Part shown: positions 35,954-45,142 of the stretch, one piece after another
Layout of the letters: every line of letters starts with the position of its first letter
Position numbering within the stretch: position 1 is the stretch's first letter
Assembly (NCBI RefSeq): GCF_002944405.1
Contig: NZ_CP024310.1
Span: 1,426,001 to 1,490,000, forward strand
DNA: 64,000 bases
Direction of reading: 5' to 3'
Source: Sinorhizobium fredii
Lineage (GTDB): Bacteria; Pseudomonadota; Alphaproteobacteria; Rhizobiales; Rhizobiaceae
Notes under the pieces: generated by a model
The model's database searches: none
What the model was told of the DNA's origin: nothing
The model's input: the letters and a program-made list of their open reading frames with translations, nothing else
Position numbers and translations under genes: made by a program

Positions 35954-37078
35954 CTACTGGTTCTCCTTGGTCTGACCCATGATCTCCTGGGCCGTGAAGT
36001 TGATGCCGCAGGTGGGGAAAGCATTGCCGACGAAGAAGTTATCCGACTGGTCGGGATAGAAGTCCTGACCTTCCTTGAAGTTCGGATCCTCGACGATCGC
36101 CAGCGGCAGCTTGATCGATTGCGGCACCACTTGGCCCTCGAGCGCTGCGATCGCCGTCTTGATGGCGACCGCGACCTGCGCCGGACCGGTGCCCGCCGAC
36201 GAGCATTTCAGGCCCTCGCCGGCATGCTTGGCGCAGAACTTGCGGAAGCCGTTCTCCGTCTCGCCGCCGAAGGGCACGAAGGGATGCCCGGCATCGATCA
36301 TCGCCTGCACGACGCCGGTATCGCCGCCCTGCGCGGTGATCCCGTCGAATTTCTTGTGCACGGCGATCGCATCCGCCGTCGCCTTCTGGGCGGTCGGGTC
36401 GTCCCACTTGCCGATCACCTCGACGACGTCCCATTTCTTGCCGGTCGCCGCGAAGGTTTCATGAATGCCGTTGTGGCGGTCGGTGTCAACGGACGTGCCG
36501 GCGACGCCACGCACCTCGAGGATCTTGCCGCCCTCCGGAAGATGCTTGGCGAGCCAATTGGCCCAGAGCACGCCAAGACCCTTCTGGTCGACATTGACGT
36601 TGATCGCATCCTCGGTATCGAGAATGTTGTCGAAGGCGACGAGGACGATGCCGGCTTCCTTGGCGCGCTTGATGACCGGGCCGAAGGCAGTCGGGTTCTG
36701 GGCGTTGACGATGATCGCGTCATAGCCGGAATCGATAAAGTTGTTGATCGCCGAGATCTGCGCCGGCACGTCCTCGCCGGTCGAGACGACCTTGAACTCC
36801 TTGAGCTTCGCCGCGACATCCGGCTGCGCGGCATAGGCCTTGGCCGTCTGGATCATCTGGATGCGCCAGGTGTTGGCAATGAAGCCGTTGGCGAGCGCGA
36901 TACGATAGGGACCGTCCTTCTTAGGGAACTTGAAGAATTTGGTTTCGGCCGTCCACGGCACGAAGCAATCCGGTTCGGCCGCGGGACCGCTGACGATTTC
37001 AGGTTCTGCGGCGGCGGTGGTCGATAGAAGTGCGAATGCAGCGGCGGTGAGAATGCCGCTGACAAATGATGTGGTCAT
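35954..37078 (-). CDS. CUT2 sugar-binding periplasmic protein
   Basis: 374 residues from ATG 37078 with RBS GGGAGGGAA; signal peptide MTTSFVSGILTAAAFALLST cleaved near AAAEPE. A periplasmic-binding domain similar to RbsB (YRIALANGFIANTWRIQMIQ, NNFIDSGYDAIIVNAQNPTA, AFDNILDTEDAINVNVDQ). Four cysteines in the mature protein could form two disulfides. First gene of the transporter operon. The sugar cannot be named from the sequence. Confidence 0.9.
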   Translation of the reverse strand: MTTSFVSGILTAAAFALLSTTAAAEPEIVSGPAAEPDCFVPWTAETKFFKFPKKDGPYRIALANGFIANTWRIQMIQTAKAYAAQPDVAAKLKEFKVVSTGEDVPAQISAINNFIDSGYDAIIVNAQNPTAFGPVIKRAKEAGIVLVAFDNILDTEDAINVNVDQKGLGVLWANWLAKHLPEGGKILEVRGVAGTSVDTDRHNGIHETFAATGKKWDVVEVIGKWDDPTAQKATADAIAVHKKFDGITAQGGDTGVVQAMIDAGHPFVPFGGETENGFRKFCAKHAGEGLKCSSAGTGPAQVAVAIKTAIAALEGQVVPQSIKLPLAIVEDPNFKEGQDFYPDQSDNFFVGNAFPTCGINFTAQEIMGQTKENQ

Positions 37079-37142
37079 CGAATTCCCTCCCATTAACAGG
37101 CGGGACTGGGCATCGAGCGAGCGGGCGCCGCCATCGATGTTC

Positions 37143-37162
37143 GCCGCAGACATGTCTGCGGC
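37143..37162 (-). promoter_or_regulatory. Perfect 20-base palindrome in the transporter mRNA leader
   Basis: GCCGCAGACATGTCTGCGGC sits within a leader of about 250 bases between the predicted promoter and the binding-protein start. GTGACCG (37171-37177) and CGGTCAC (37229-37235) could form an additional 7-base-pair long-range stem. It could be an RNA stem-loop or a second protein site. Confidence 0.5.
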
Positions 37163-37330
37163 CTGGAGCAGTGACCGTTGAACGCAGTCGAAATTGCTCC
37201 AGAACACAACGAAGCTCACTTCCGGTTTCGGTCACCCGATCCCAAGTGCTTCAGAGGCCGATCCGGCACGACTTGTCGATACGCGAGTCCAGTGACGCCA
37301 GACAGGCTCCTCCCGAGGCGTCCGAACGAA

Positions 37331-37359
37331 ATGGTAGCGTTACCAATATCCTGTGTAAA
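37331..37359 (-). promoter_or_regulatory. Promoter with overlapping LacI-type operator for the CUT2 operon
   Basis: On the minus strand, TTTACA (37359-37354) and TACCAT (37336-37331) are separated by 17 bases, a good -35/-10 pair. The -10 overlaps TGGTAGCGTTACCA (37332-37345), palindromic apart from one symmetric pair and with the central CG typical of LacI-family operators. Binding would block RNA polymerase. The cognate regulator is not adjacent. Confidence 0.65.
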
Positions 37360-37437
37360 GCGGCGGCTTCGACAAGGCCGGAGGGGCTGCCTGCGAAACA
37401 GCGCTGCCGTCGGCAACGCCGCTTCGAAGGTGTCGGT

Positions 37438-37830
37438 TCAACCCTGTTGGCTGGGGCGCAGGGGCTGGTTGAAACGGTCGGCGAAGGCCTCGATCGAGCC
37501 GCGGCCGAAGCGTCTGACGCGTCGCTTGACGAGGACGGACATGACGCGGGCGGCGGTCGAGATGGTCATCTCGTCGAGCGGGCCCGAACCGCTCCAGGGC
37601 TTCGTCAGCCGGTCGGTGACGATGCCCAGCATGTTGGCGGGCATGATGTCGGTGCAGGGTTTCATCCAATCGAATACGGCGCTGATCGGCACCACCTTGC
37701 CTTCAAAGGCAACGATCGGTTCGGGCATGTCTTCGTCCCAATCGTCATAGGCTTCGAGCGCATCCCTGAAGAGGGTCTGCAGCGTGATTGGGGCATGCCC
37801 TTCGTAAAGGGCGGGCAGGAAATTCGTCAT
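37438..37830 (-). CDS. Small protein of unknown function
   Basis: 130 residues from ATG 37830, fixed by RBS GGAGGAGACC. The sequence is acidic in the first half (FRDALEAYDDWDEDMPEPIV) and basic near the C-terminus (VLVKRRVRRFGRGSIEAFAD). No signal peptide, membrane span or recognised domain. It lies alone between the CUT2 leader and urtE. I do not recognise the family. Confidence 0.6.
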   Translation of the reverse strand: MTNFLPALYEGHAPITLQTLFRDALEAYDDWDEDMPEPIVAFEGKVVPISAVFDWMKPCTDIMPANMLGIVTDRLTKPWSGSGPLDEMTISTAARVMSVLVKRRVRRFGRGSIEAFADRFNQPLRPSQQG

Positions 37831-38066
37831 TAGGGTCTCCTCCGAGTGGTTAGGCCGGAAACGCGAAATGGCCAATTCTGTCAGCGGTAACGGTTTGTGA
37901 TGCTCCTTCATAAAGCGTGCGGCGGCAGTATGGTTCAAAGCACAGGAGCGCGCAAACACAATCGATTAAAATGGTGGGATTTCTGACGCAATCCCAACAC
38001 TCGATATCGTCAACGCAGACTCAAGTTGCTGATTTGCCGGGGGGAATTTGCGCCTGTGGAAAACAG

Positions 38067-38762
38067 CTAAACCGTCAGATGCCGACGCGCTTCCGGCGTG
38101 TCCAGCGTCTCCGCCGGCCCCTCATGAACGAATGCGCCGCGATCCATGATGTAGACCTGGTCCGCAAGCTCGCGGCAGAAATCGAGATACTGCTCGACGA
38201 GCAGGATGGCCATGCCGGTCGAATCCCTCAGATAACGGATCGCCCGGCCGATGTCCTTGATGATCGACGGCTGGATGCCCTCGGTCGGCTCGTCGAGCAC
38301 GAGGATCTTGGGTCGGGTGACAAGCGCCCGGGCGATGGCGAGCTGTTGCTGCTGGCCGCCGGAAAGATCGCCGCCGCGCCGGCCGAGCATGGTCTGCAGA
38401 ACCGGAAAGAGGCTGAAGATGTCTTCCGGGATCGAGCGCTCGGCCCGCTTCAGCGGCGCATAGCCTGTCTCGAGATTCTCCTTAACCGTCAGCAGCGGAA
38501 AGATCTCGCGGCCCTGCGGCACGTAGCCGATCCCCTGCTTCGCCCGCCGGAACGGCGCCAGTCCATCGAGCGCCGTGCCGTTGAAGGCGATTGCCCCGGA
38601 ACTCACGGGATGCTGGCCGGTAATTGCCCGCAAGAGGCTGGACTTGCCGACGCCATTGCGGCCGAGCACGCAGGTGATCTTGCCCATCTCGGCCTTGAAC
38701 GAGACATTGCGAAGCGCCTGGGCAGCGCCGTAGTGCAGATTGACGTTGTCGACGCTCAACAT
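38067..38762 (-). CDS. urtE: Urea ABC transporter ATPase UrtE
   Basis: 231 residues, LivF-type ATPase: Walker A GRNGVGKSS, signature LSGGQQQQLAIARAL, Walker B ILVLDEPTEGIQPSII. The QPSIIKDIGRAI tail after Walker B is characteristic of UrtE. Last gene of the urtABCDE operon, which imports urea at low concentration for use as nitrogen through urease. Confidence 0.93.
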   Translation of the reverse strand: MLSVDNVNLHYGAAQALRNVSFKAEMGKITCVLGRNGVGKSSLLRAITGQHPVSSGAIAFNGTALDGLAPFRRAKQGIGYVPQGREIFPLLTVKENLETGYAPLKRAERSIPEDIFSLFPVLQTMLGRRGGDLSGGQQQQLAIARALVTRPKILVLDEPTEGIQPSIIKDIGRAIRYLRDSTGMAILLVEQYLDFCRELADQVYIMDRGAFVHEGPAETLDTPEARRHLTV

Positions 38763-38779
38763 GGTTTGCCCCTCACGCG

Positions 38780-39532
38780 CTACCGGCCGAGATAGTTCTC
38801 GATCACCTTCGGATCGTTGCTGACGAAATCGATCGAGCCTTCCGCCAGCACCGAACCTTCGGCGAGACAGGTGACCTTGACGCCGAGCTCGCGGATGAAA
38901 CCCATGTCGTGCTCGACGACGACGACCGAGCGGGTCTTGGCAATCTCCTTAAGGAGGATCGCCGTTTCCGCGGTCTCCGCATCCGTCATGCCGGCGACCG
39001 GCTCGTCGACGAGCAGCAATTCCGGCTCCTGGGCGAGCAGCATGCCGATTTCCAGCCACTGCTTCTGGCCGTGCGAGAGATTGGCGGCGAGATCATCGCG
39101 GCGCGCCGTCAGCCGCACCGTCTCAAGAATCTCCTCGATGCGCGCCTTGTCCTCGCGCGTCAGCCGGTAGAACAGCGTCGCGAAGACGCCGCGGCTGCGG
39201 TTGAGCGCCAGTTCGAGATTATCCCAGACCGTGTGGCTCTCGAAGACCGTCGGCTTCTGGAACTTCCGGCCGATGCCGAGCTGGGCGATCTCCGCCTCAT
39301 CCCTTCTGGTGAGATCGATGTCGCCCTTGAAGAACACCTCGCCCTCGTTGGGCCGCGTCTTGCCGGTAATGATGTCCATCATCGTCGTCTTGCCGGCGCC
39401 GTTCGGCCCGATGATGGCACGCAGTTCCCCCGGCTCGATGATGAAGGAGAGCGAATTCAGCGCCTTGAAGCCGTCGAAGGAGACGGAGACGCCGTCGAGA
39501 TAGAGCAGGCTTTTCGGTTTCTTCTCGGTCAT
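38780..39532 (-). CDS. urtD: Urea ABC transporter ATPase UrtD
   Basis: 250 residues from ATG 39532, preceded by GGAG; an earlier in-frame GTG overlaps the urtC stop. LivG-type ATPase with GPNGAGKTTMMDIITGKTRP, LSHGQKQWLEIGMLL and LLLVDEPVAGMTD. The LSHGQKQWLEIGM signature variant is typical of UrtD and separates it from amino-acid LivG. Confidence 0.94.
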   Translation of the reverse strand: MTEKKPKSLLYLDGVSVSFDGFKALNSLSFIIEPGELRAIIGPNGAGKTTMMDIITGKTRPNEGEVFFKGDIDLTRRDEAEIAQLGIGRKFQKPTVFESHTVWDNLELALNRSRGVFATLFYRLTREDKARIEEILETVRLTARRDDLAANLSHGQKQWLEIGMLLAQEPELLLVDEPVAGMTDAETAETAILLKEIAKTRSVVVVEHDMGFIRELGVKVTCLAEGSVLAEGSIDFVSNDPKVIENYLGR

Positions 39533-39537
39533 GGCGA

Positions 39538-40701
39538 TCACTCCGCGGCCATCGGTTCGGCGTCGGGCAAGCCGGTCCCGTTCTCGGATCGGCTGGCGGC
39601 ACGATAGGCGCGGCGCCGGGCTAGATAGTGCTGGGCCGTGCCGACGACGCCCTTCGGCAGGAACAGCGTGACGAGGACGAAGAGCCCGCCGAGCGCAAAG
39701 AGCCAGAATTCCGGGAAGGCGGCGGTGAAGATACTCTTGCCACCGTTGACGAGGATGGCGCCGATGATTGGCCCGATGAGCGTGCCGCGGCCGCCGACGG
39801 CCGTCCAGATGACCACCTCGATCGAGTTGCCCGGCTCGAACTCGCCCGGATTGATGATGCCAACCTGCGGCACGTAGAGGGCGCCGGCGACACCCGCCAT
39901 CATCGCCGAGACGGTGAAGGCGAAAAGCTTCATGTGCTCGACCCGGTAGCCAAGGAAGCGGGTGCGGCTTTCGGCATCGCGCAGCGCCACCAGCACCTTG
40001 CCAAATTTCGAGCGCACGATACCCGAGGTCACGACCAGCGAGAGGGCGAGCGCCAGTGCCGAGGCCGCAAAGAGCGCGGCCCGCGTACCGTCCGCCTGGA
40101 TGTTGAAGCCGAGTATGTCCTTGAAATCGGTCAGCCCGTTATTGCCGCCGAAGCCCATGTCGTTGCGGAAGAAGGCGAGCAGCAGCGCATAGGTCATCGC
40201 CTGAGTGATGATCGACAGATAGACGCCGTTGACGCGCGAGCGGAAGGCGAACCAACCGAAGACGAAGGCCAGCAGCCCCGGCACGAGGACGACCATCAGG
40301 GCCGCGAACCAGAACATGTCGAAGCCGTGCCAGAACCAGGGCAGTTCCTTCCAGTTGAGAAACACCATGAAATCCGGAAGCAGCGGGTTGCCGTAGGAGC
40401 CGCGCGCACCGATCTGGCGCATCAGATACATGCCGATCGCATAGCCGCCGAGCGCGAAGAAGGCGGCATGCCCGAGCGAAAGAATGCCACAGAAGCCCCA
40501 GACGAGATCGAGCGCCAGGGCGAGCAGCGCATAGGTCAGGTACTTGCCGAACAGCGAGACCAGATAGGTCGGCACGTGCAATGGATGGTCCGGCGCAGTC
40601 AGGAGGTTGAGCGCCGGCACGAGCGCCGCGAGCGCGAGCAGGAGTGCCACGGCGACGACGATCGTTCGATCCAGCGATTTGATGAGAAACGAGGTGATCA
40701 T
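39538..40701 (-). CDS. urtC: Urea ABC transporter permease UrtC
   Basis: 387 residues, LivM-like permease with about ten membrane helices. The segment LVWGFCGILSLGHAAFFALG and the loop GLTDFKDILGFNIQ match UrtC. Overlaps the urtB stop by four bases. Its cytoplasmic C-terminus is charged (ARRRAYRAASRSENG). Works with UrtB to form the pore. Confidence 0.93.
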   Translation of the reverse strand: MITSFLIKSLDRTIVVAVALLLALAALVPALNLLTAPDHPLHVPTYLVSLFGKYLTYALLALALDLVWGFCGILSLGHAAFFALGGYAIGMYLMRQIGARGSYGNPLLPDFMVFLNWKELPWFWHGFDMFWFAALMVVLVPGLLAFVFGWFAFRSRVNGVYLSIITQAMTYALLLAFFRNDMGFGGNNGLTDFKDILGFNIQADGTRAALFAASALALALSLVVTSGIVRSKFGKVLVALRDAESRTRFLGYRVEHMKLFAFTVSAMMAGVAGALYVPQVGIINPGEFEPGNSIEVVIWTAVGGRGTLIGPIIGAILVNGGKSIFTAAFPEFWLFALGGLFVLVTLFLPKGVVGTAQHYLARRRAYRAASRSENGTGLPDAEPMAAE

Positions 40702-42314
40702 GCTTCCACCGCCCGGCCCTTGAGTGCGAACAGCCCGCGCGGCCGCTTCTGAATGAAGAGAATGATCAGCACGAGCACGAGGATCTTGCCGAGCACGGCG
40801 CCGGCATAGGGCTCCAGGAACTTGTTGAGGATGCCGAGCGAGAAGGCCCCGACGAGCGTGCCCCAGAGATTGCCGACCCCGCCGAAGACCACGACCATGA
40901 AGCTGTCGATGATGTAGCCCTGGCCGAGATTCGGCGAGACGTTGTCGATCTGCGAGAGTGCCACGCCCGCCATGCCGGCAATGCCAGAGCCGAGCGCGAA
41001 GGTCAGCGCATCCACCCAGGGCGTGCGGATGCCCATGGAGGAGGCCATGCGGCGGTTCTGCGTCACCGCCCGCATCTGCAGGCCCATCGGCGTCTTCTTC
41101 AGGAGGAAGAGCAGCGCGGCAAAGACGGCGAGTGCGAAGAGAATGATCCAGAGGCGGTTCCAGGTGATCGTCAACCCGCCGAGCTCGAAGGCGCCGGACA
41201 TCCAGGAGGGGTTGCCGACCTCGCGATTGGTCGGGCCGAAGATCGTGCGGACCGACTGCTGTAGGATCAGCGATATGCCCCAGGTGGCAAGCAGCGTCTC
41301 GAGCGGCCGGCCGTAGAGAAAGCGGATGACGCCGCGTTCCATCGCCAGGCCGACGGCGCCGGTGACCAGGAAGGCGAGCGGCAGGGCGATCGCCAGCGAC
41401 CAGTCGAAGAGACCCGGATAGGAATTGCGCAGGACCTCCTGCACCAGGAAGGTCGTGTAGGCGCCGAGCATCACCATCTCGCCATGCGCCATGTTGATGA
41501 TACCCATGACGCCGAAGGTGATCGCCAGGCCGATCGCCGCGAGCAGCAGCACAGAGCCGAGCGACAGGCCGTACCAGACGTTCTGGCCGGCCGCCCAGAG
41601 CGCCTGTGTCTGCTCGATGCTGGCGAGCGCCGCTTCGATTTCAGGCTTCAGCGTCTCGTCGGCCGCGCCGAGCGCCGATGAGAGAATGGGAAGCGCCTCA
41701 CGGCCGCCCTTTTCCCTGAGCAGCCGCACCGCCTCCTTCTTCTCCGCGACGGGTCGGTCGGACATCAACAGCGTCGTGGCGCGCGCCTGTTCGAGCAGTG
41801 CGCGAACCTCCGCATCCTTCTCGGCGGCGAGCGCGCTCTCGACGGCACCGAGCGCATCGGCGTTCGGAGACTGCAGCACGGATTGCGCGGCCTTGAGGCG
41901 TGCGGTCCGGTCGGGACTCAAGAGTGTCAGGCTGCCGAGCGCGGTTCGCACGGCGCGGCGCACGCCGTTGTTGACCTTGACCTTGGAAAGCGCCGCCTTT
42001 GGCGCCTCGCCGGCGCTTTCGCCGGTGACCGGGTCGGTCAGCGTCAGCGTCGAACCGCTCTCCTTCGTCAGGAACACCTGGCCGTCGGCCTTGCGGGCGT
42101 AGAGATTGCCTTCGCCGAGCGCCTCGAGGATGGGCACGACATTGGGATCCCCGGTCTTTGCGAGGGCTGCGATGTGCTCGTCCATGTCGGAGAGTTTCGC
42201 CTCGCCGAGCGCGTTCACCATATCGCGCAGTCCCTCCTCCGCCCGAAGCCCCAGCGTCGCGAGCGCGTTGAAGAGAACCAGGGTAAAAAGCACGGTTTGA
42301 AGGATGCGGTACAT
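40698..42314 (-). CDS. urtB: Urea ABC transporter permease UrtB
   Basis: 538 residues from ATG 42314 (GAGGGG upstream). Besides the LivH-type permease (residues about 250-530; GVMGIINMAHGEMVMLGAYT), UrtB carries a long N-terminal periplasmic extension of about 220 residues following a signal-like helix, with alpha-helical repeats (RLKAAQSVLQSPNADALGAV, VRLLREKGGREALPILSSAL). This extension is a hallmark of UrtB and separates it from branched-chain amino-acid permeases. Confidence 0.94.
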   Translation of the reverse strand: MYRILQTVLFTLVLFNALATLGLRAEEGLRDMVNALGEAKLSDMDEHIAALAKTGDPNVVPILEALGEGNLYARKADGQVFLTKESGSTLTLTDPVTGESAGEAPKAALSKVKVNNGVRRAVRTALGSLTLLSPDRTARLKAAQSVLQSPNADALGAVESALAAEKDAEVRALLEQARATTLLMSDRPVAEKKEAVRLLREKGGREALPILSSALGAADETLKPEIEAALASIEQTQALWAAGQNVWYGLSLGSVLLLAAIGLAITFGVMGIINMAHGEMVMLGAYTTFLVQEVLRNSYPGLFDWSLAIALPLAFLVTGAVGLAMERGVIRFLYGRPLETLLATWGISLILQQSVRTIFGPTNREVGNPSWMSGAFELGGLTITWNRLWIILFALAVFAALLFLLKKTPMGLQMRAVTQNRRMASSMGIRTPWVDALTFALGSGIAGMAGVALSQIDNVSPNLGQGYIIDSFMVVVFGGVGNLWGTLVGAFSLGILNKFLEPYAGAVLGKILVLVLIILFIQKRPRGLFALKGRAVEA

Positions 42315-42343
42315 TCGCCCCTCGCTTGGCATCTGCAGCAAAT

Positions 42344-42373
42344 CCTCCGCCCGAACGGGCGTTCGGACGGAGG
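42344..42373 (-). promoter_or_regulatory. Strong intercistronic stem-loop after urtA
   Basis: Arms 42344-42356 and 42361-42373 pair over 13 positions (one G-U wobble in the minus-strand RNA) around a four-base loop. It lies in the 85-base gap between urtA and urtB without a T tract. Like the ehuB-ehuC hairpin, it should stabilise the binding-protein part of the message. Confidence 0.68.
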
Positions 42374-42399
42374 GAGTTTCGAGCTATCGCGTCACGAAA

Positions 42400-43692
42400 T
42401 CACGAACCCTTGCCGCCGCACTTGCCCGTGGCGACGTTGAAGTTGCCGCAGGACATCGGCGCCCGCCAATCGGAGATCAGATCCTTGGAATCCGGCAGGT
42501 AATCCGACCACTCGTCGCCGACCACCAGGCCGGGCGTTTCCCAGACTGTCTCGAATTGGCCGTCCGACTGGATCTCGCCGATCAGCACCGGCTTGGTGAT
42601 GTGGTGGTTCGGCATCATCGTCGAATAGCCGCCCGAGAGGTTCGGCACCGAGACGCCAATCATCGCGTCGAGCACCGCGTCGGTGTCGGTGGTGCCGGCT
42701 TTTTCGACGGCCTTCAGCCACATGTTGAAGCCGATATAATGGGCCTCCATGGGGTCGTTGGTGACCCGCTTGTCATTCTTGGTATAGGCCTTCCAGGTCT
42801 TGATGAATTCGGCATTGGCCGGATTGTCGACCGACTGGAAATAGTTCCAGGCAGCGAGATGGCCGACAAGCGGGCCTGTGTCGAGGCCGGCAAGCTCTTC
42901 CTCGCCGACGGAGAAGGCGACGACCGGGATGTCCTCGGCCTTGACGCCCTGGTTGGCGAGTTCCTTGTAGAAGGGCACGTTGGCGTCGCCGTTGATCGTC
43001 GAGACGACGGCGGTCTTCTTGCCGGCCGCGCCGAACTTCTTGATGTCGGAGACGATCGTCTGCCAGTCGGAGTGACCGAAAGGCGTGTAGTTGATCATGA
43101 TGTCCTCGGGCTTGACGCCCTTGGAAATGAGGTAGGCCTCGAGGATCTTGTTCGTCGTGCGCGGATAGACGTAGTCCGTGCCGGCAAGCACCCAGCGCTC
43201 GACCTCCTCGTTCTCCATCAGATAGTCGACTGCGGGGATCGCCTGCTGGTTCGGGGCCGCACCGGTGTAGAAGACGTTGCGCTGGCTTTCCTCGCCCTCG
43301 TACTGAACCGGGTAGAAGAGGATCGAGTTCAGCTCTTCAAAGACCGGCAGCACGGATTTGCGCGACACGGAGGTCCAGCAGCCGAAGACGGCCGAGACCT
43401 TGTCGACCGAGATCAGTTCACGCGCCTTTTCGGCAAAGAGCGGCCAGTCGGAGGCCGGGTCGACGACGACCGCTTCGAGCTTCTTGCCGAGCAGGCCGCC
43501 CTTCTTGTTCTGCTCGTCGATCAGCATCAGCATGGCATCCTTCAGCGTCGTCTCGGAGATCGCCATGGTGCCGGAAAGCGAATGAAGAATGCCGACCTTG
43601 ATCGTGTCGTCGGCGGCAAAGGCGCCGTTGAACGCGGTCGTCGAAAGAACGGCAGCGAGAAATGCGCCGGTGACGCGTGCCCTGTAAGTCAT
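42400..43692 (-). CDS. urtA: Urea-binding periplasmic protein UrtA
   Basis: 430 residues from ATG 43692, with AGAGGGG upstream. Signal peptide MTYRARVTGAFLAAVLSTTA ending near GAFAADD. The mature protein starts TIKVGILHSLSGTMAISETT, with VDPASDWPLFAEKARELI, FGCWTSVSRKSVLPVFEE and YPVQYEGEE, the UrtA/FmdD form of the Leu/Ile/Val-binding fold. The upstream region is short (146 bases to the next gene); I could not find a convincing NtrC/sigma-54 signal there. Confidence 0.94.
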   Translation of the reverse strand: MTYRARVTGAFLAAVLSTTAFNGAFAADDTIKVGILHSLSGTMAISETTLKDAMLMLIDEQNKKGGLLGKKLEAVVVDPASDWPLFAEKARELISVDKVSAVFGCWTSVSRKSVLPVFEELNSILFYPVQYEGEESQRNVFYTGAAPNQQAIPAVDYLMENEEVERWVLAGTDYVYPRTTNKILEAYLISKGVKPEDIMINYTPFGHSDWQTIVSDIKKFGAAGKKTAVVSTINGDANVPFYKELANQGVKAEDIPVVAFSVGEEELAGLDTGPLVGHLAAWNYFQSVDNPANAEFIKTWKAYTKNDKRVTNDPMEAHYIGFNMWLKAVEKAGTTDTDAVLDAMIGVSVPNLSGGYSTMMPNHHITKPVLIGEIQSDGQFETVWETPGLVVGDEWSDYLPDSKDLISDWRAPMSCGNFNVATGKCGGKGS

Positions 43693-43839
43693 CTGGTTGA
43701 ACCCCTCTAGCTCTGGTCGCCGCAACGGAGTGTTGGTTCTCCTTGGCCGTTGCTTGAGGGATATTCCGCCAGGCCCACTGCACTGCACATACGACATTCT
43801 ACGTAGGCGAATGGGGGAAGAAGGAAGTTCGATCGGATC

Positions 43840-44349
43840 TCACGCCTTCGCCGAATCCGGATCGAGCCACCGGTCGATCGACAGCTTGCCCGGCCCGGCC
43901 TTGAGGATGGCCAATGCCATCGCCGCCCAGGTCAGATGAATGGGCCATCCGTCCGGTACGGTCAGTTGAATGACGATCGTCATCGCCAGCAGCGCCAGCG
44001 CGGCAAGACGCGTCGCCAGTCCCAGGACAAGAAGGACGGGAAACAGGACTTCCGCCGATGCGGCAGCGAAAGCCGTCACCGCCGGTGCCGGAAAGGCATA
44101 GGGGCCGCCCGGCAGGTGCAATCGGAACTCCGACGTAAAGAGCAGCAGCGCGACATCGTTCAATTGCAGGAAGCCGTCCCACTTGCCGATACCCGAGCGC
44201 CAGAAGGGGACGGCGAGTCCTAGGCGCAGCAGAAGCTGGGCAAGCCATGCCGGCGCCAAGGCGGCGATCAGGCCATCGACCCGGCCGAACCAGCCTGCCC
44301 TCCCGGTGGCCGCGTGCCTCTTGAAGAAATTCCGCACCGACGTGACCAT
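43840..44349 (-). CDS. bufD: DoxX-family protein of the bufferin operon (BufD-like)
   Basis: 169 residues from ATG 44349. Four to five hydrophobic helices of the DoxX family: LLLRLGLAVPFWRSGIGKWD, AEVLFPVLLVLGLATRLAAL, AALALLAMTIVIQLTV. The ending KLSIDRWLDPD is the form found beside DUF2063/DUF692 genes. It starts one base after the bufC stop. In bufferin operons the DoxX member is proposed to supply redox function at the membrane, though its exact role is unsettled. Confidence 0.8.
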   Translation of the reverse strand: MVTSVRNFFKRHAATGRAGWFGRVDGLIAALAPAWLAQLLLRLGLAVPFWRSGIGKWDGFLQLNDVALLLFTSEFRLHLPGGPYAFPAPAVTAFAAASAEVLFPVLLVLGLATRLAALALLAMTIVIQLTVPDGWPIHLTWAAMALAILKAGPGKLSIDRWLDPDSAKA

Positions 44350-44350
44350 C

Positions 44351-45142
44351 TCATCCTCCCTGGCGAATGCCCGCAAAGGCACCGCCCTCCAGCATCGTCG
44401 CGATCGCCGCTGCCAAATCGAAGTCCGGGCAGCACATGGTCGCCGCCGCGGCGGCGCTCACAAGCGGCTCGCCGGCCATCAGCCTGCCCAGAAAAACATC
44501 GTCGCCCGGCGCGAGGCGGCGAACCTCGACCTCGAACAGCGGCCTTGTCACCAGCGCGCTTTCGGCGGCCGTCGTTTCGATGCGCCCGACAGCACCGCTT
44601 GCCCGATTGACCGAGAAGATCGTCACCGCCGGATAGGCGGAGCGAAGAATGTGGCTCGCCGGATGCTGCTCGAAGACGAGTTCGCCGAGCCGTTCCGGTG
44701 GGACCGCGGCGAGCTCATCCGGGCGGAGCACTGCCGCGTCGGCCGCATGATAGGCATGGAGCCAGGCGCGCTCGATGCGTGCGACGTCGGCGAGCCATGG
44801 CATGGATCTCGCATGTTCGTAGCGCTCGATGAAATCGGGGAAATCCCGGCCGTACTCGAAGAGGAGCGGCGACGTCGGCGGGGTTTCACGGACGTGGAAG
44901 CGGGCCATCGCTCGAAAGAATGTTTCGCCGGTGATGCGCTTCGTCGCCGGAAAGACCGCGGCAAGCGATTCGATAAGGCTGACGGTCACATTGTTGCGAT
45001 AGACAGCGAAGCGCTTGCCGACGGCCTTGCCGTTCGGGCCGGCGACAAGCGCGGGCGTCGCGCGGCCGGGATCGAGCAGTCCGGGCACGAAACCCTCCGG
45101 GTAGTCGAGCCCGCCGGCCGAACTTTCCCTAAGCGCGCGCAT
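44351..45142 (-). CDS. bufC: DUF2063/HvfC-family partner of the MNIO enzyme (BufC-like)
   Basis: 263 residues. The N-terminal domain (GNGKAV-type [19 protein letters not shown] then [20 protein letters not shown]) is the DUF2063 putative nucleic-acid/peptide-binding fold. The C-terminal half ([40 protein letters not shown]) resembles the HvfC tail. These proteins bind MNIO enzymes and guide the precursor peptide. It overlaps bufB by 14 bases, which signals translational coupling. Confidence 0.85.
   Translation of the reverse strand: MRALRESSAGGLDYPEGFVPGLLDPGRATPALVAGPNGKAVGKRFAVYRNNVTVSLIESLAAVFPATKRITGETFFRAMARFHVRETPPTSPLLFEYGRDFPDFIERYEHARSMPWLADVARIERAWLHAYHAADAAVLRPDELAAVPPERLGELVFEQHPASHILRSAYPAVTIFSVNRASGAVGRIETTAAESALVTRPLFEVEVRRLAPGDDVFLGRLMAGEPLVSAAAAATMCCPDFDLAAAIATMLEGGAFAGIRQGG

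Noticed and set aside
43693..43839. Possible sigma-54/NtrC promoter before urtA
   Set aside because: A TGGCGG and a distant GC dinucleotide occur, but the GG-N10-GC spacing is not met and no clear NtrC palindrome is present.
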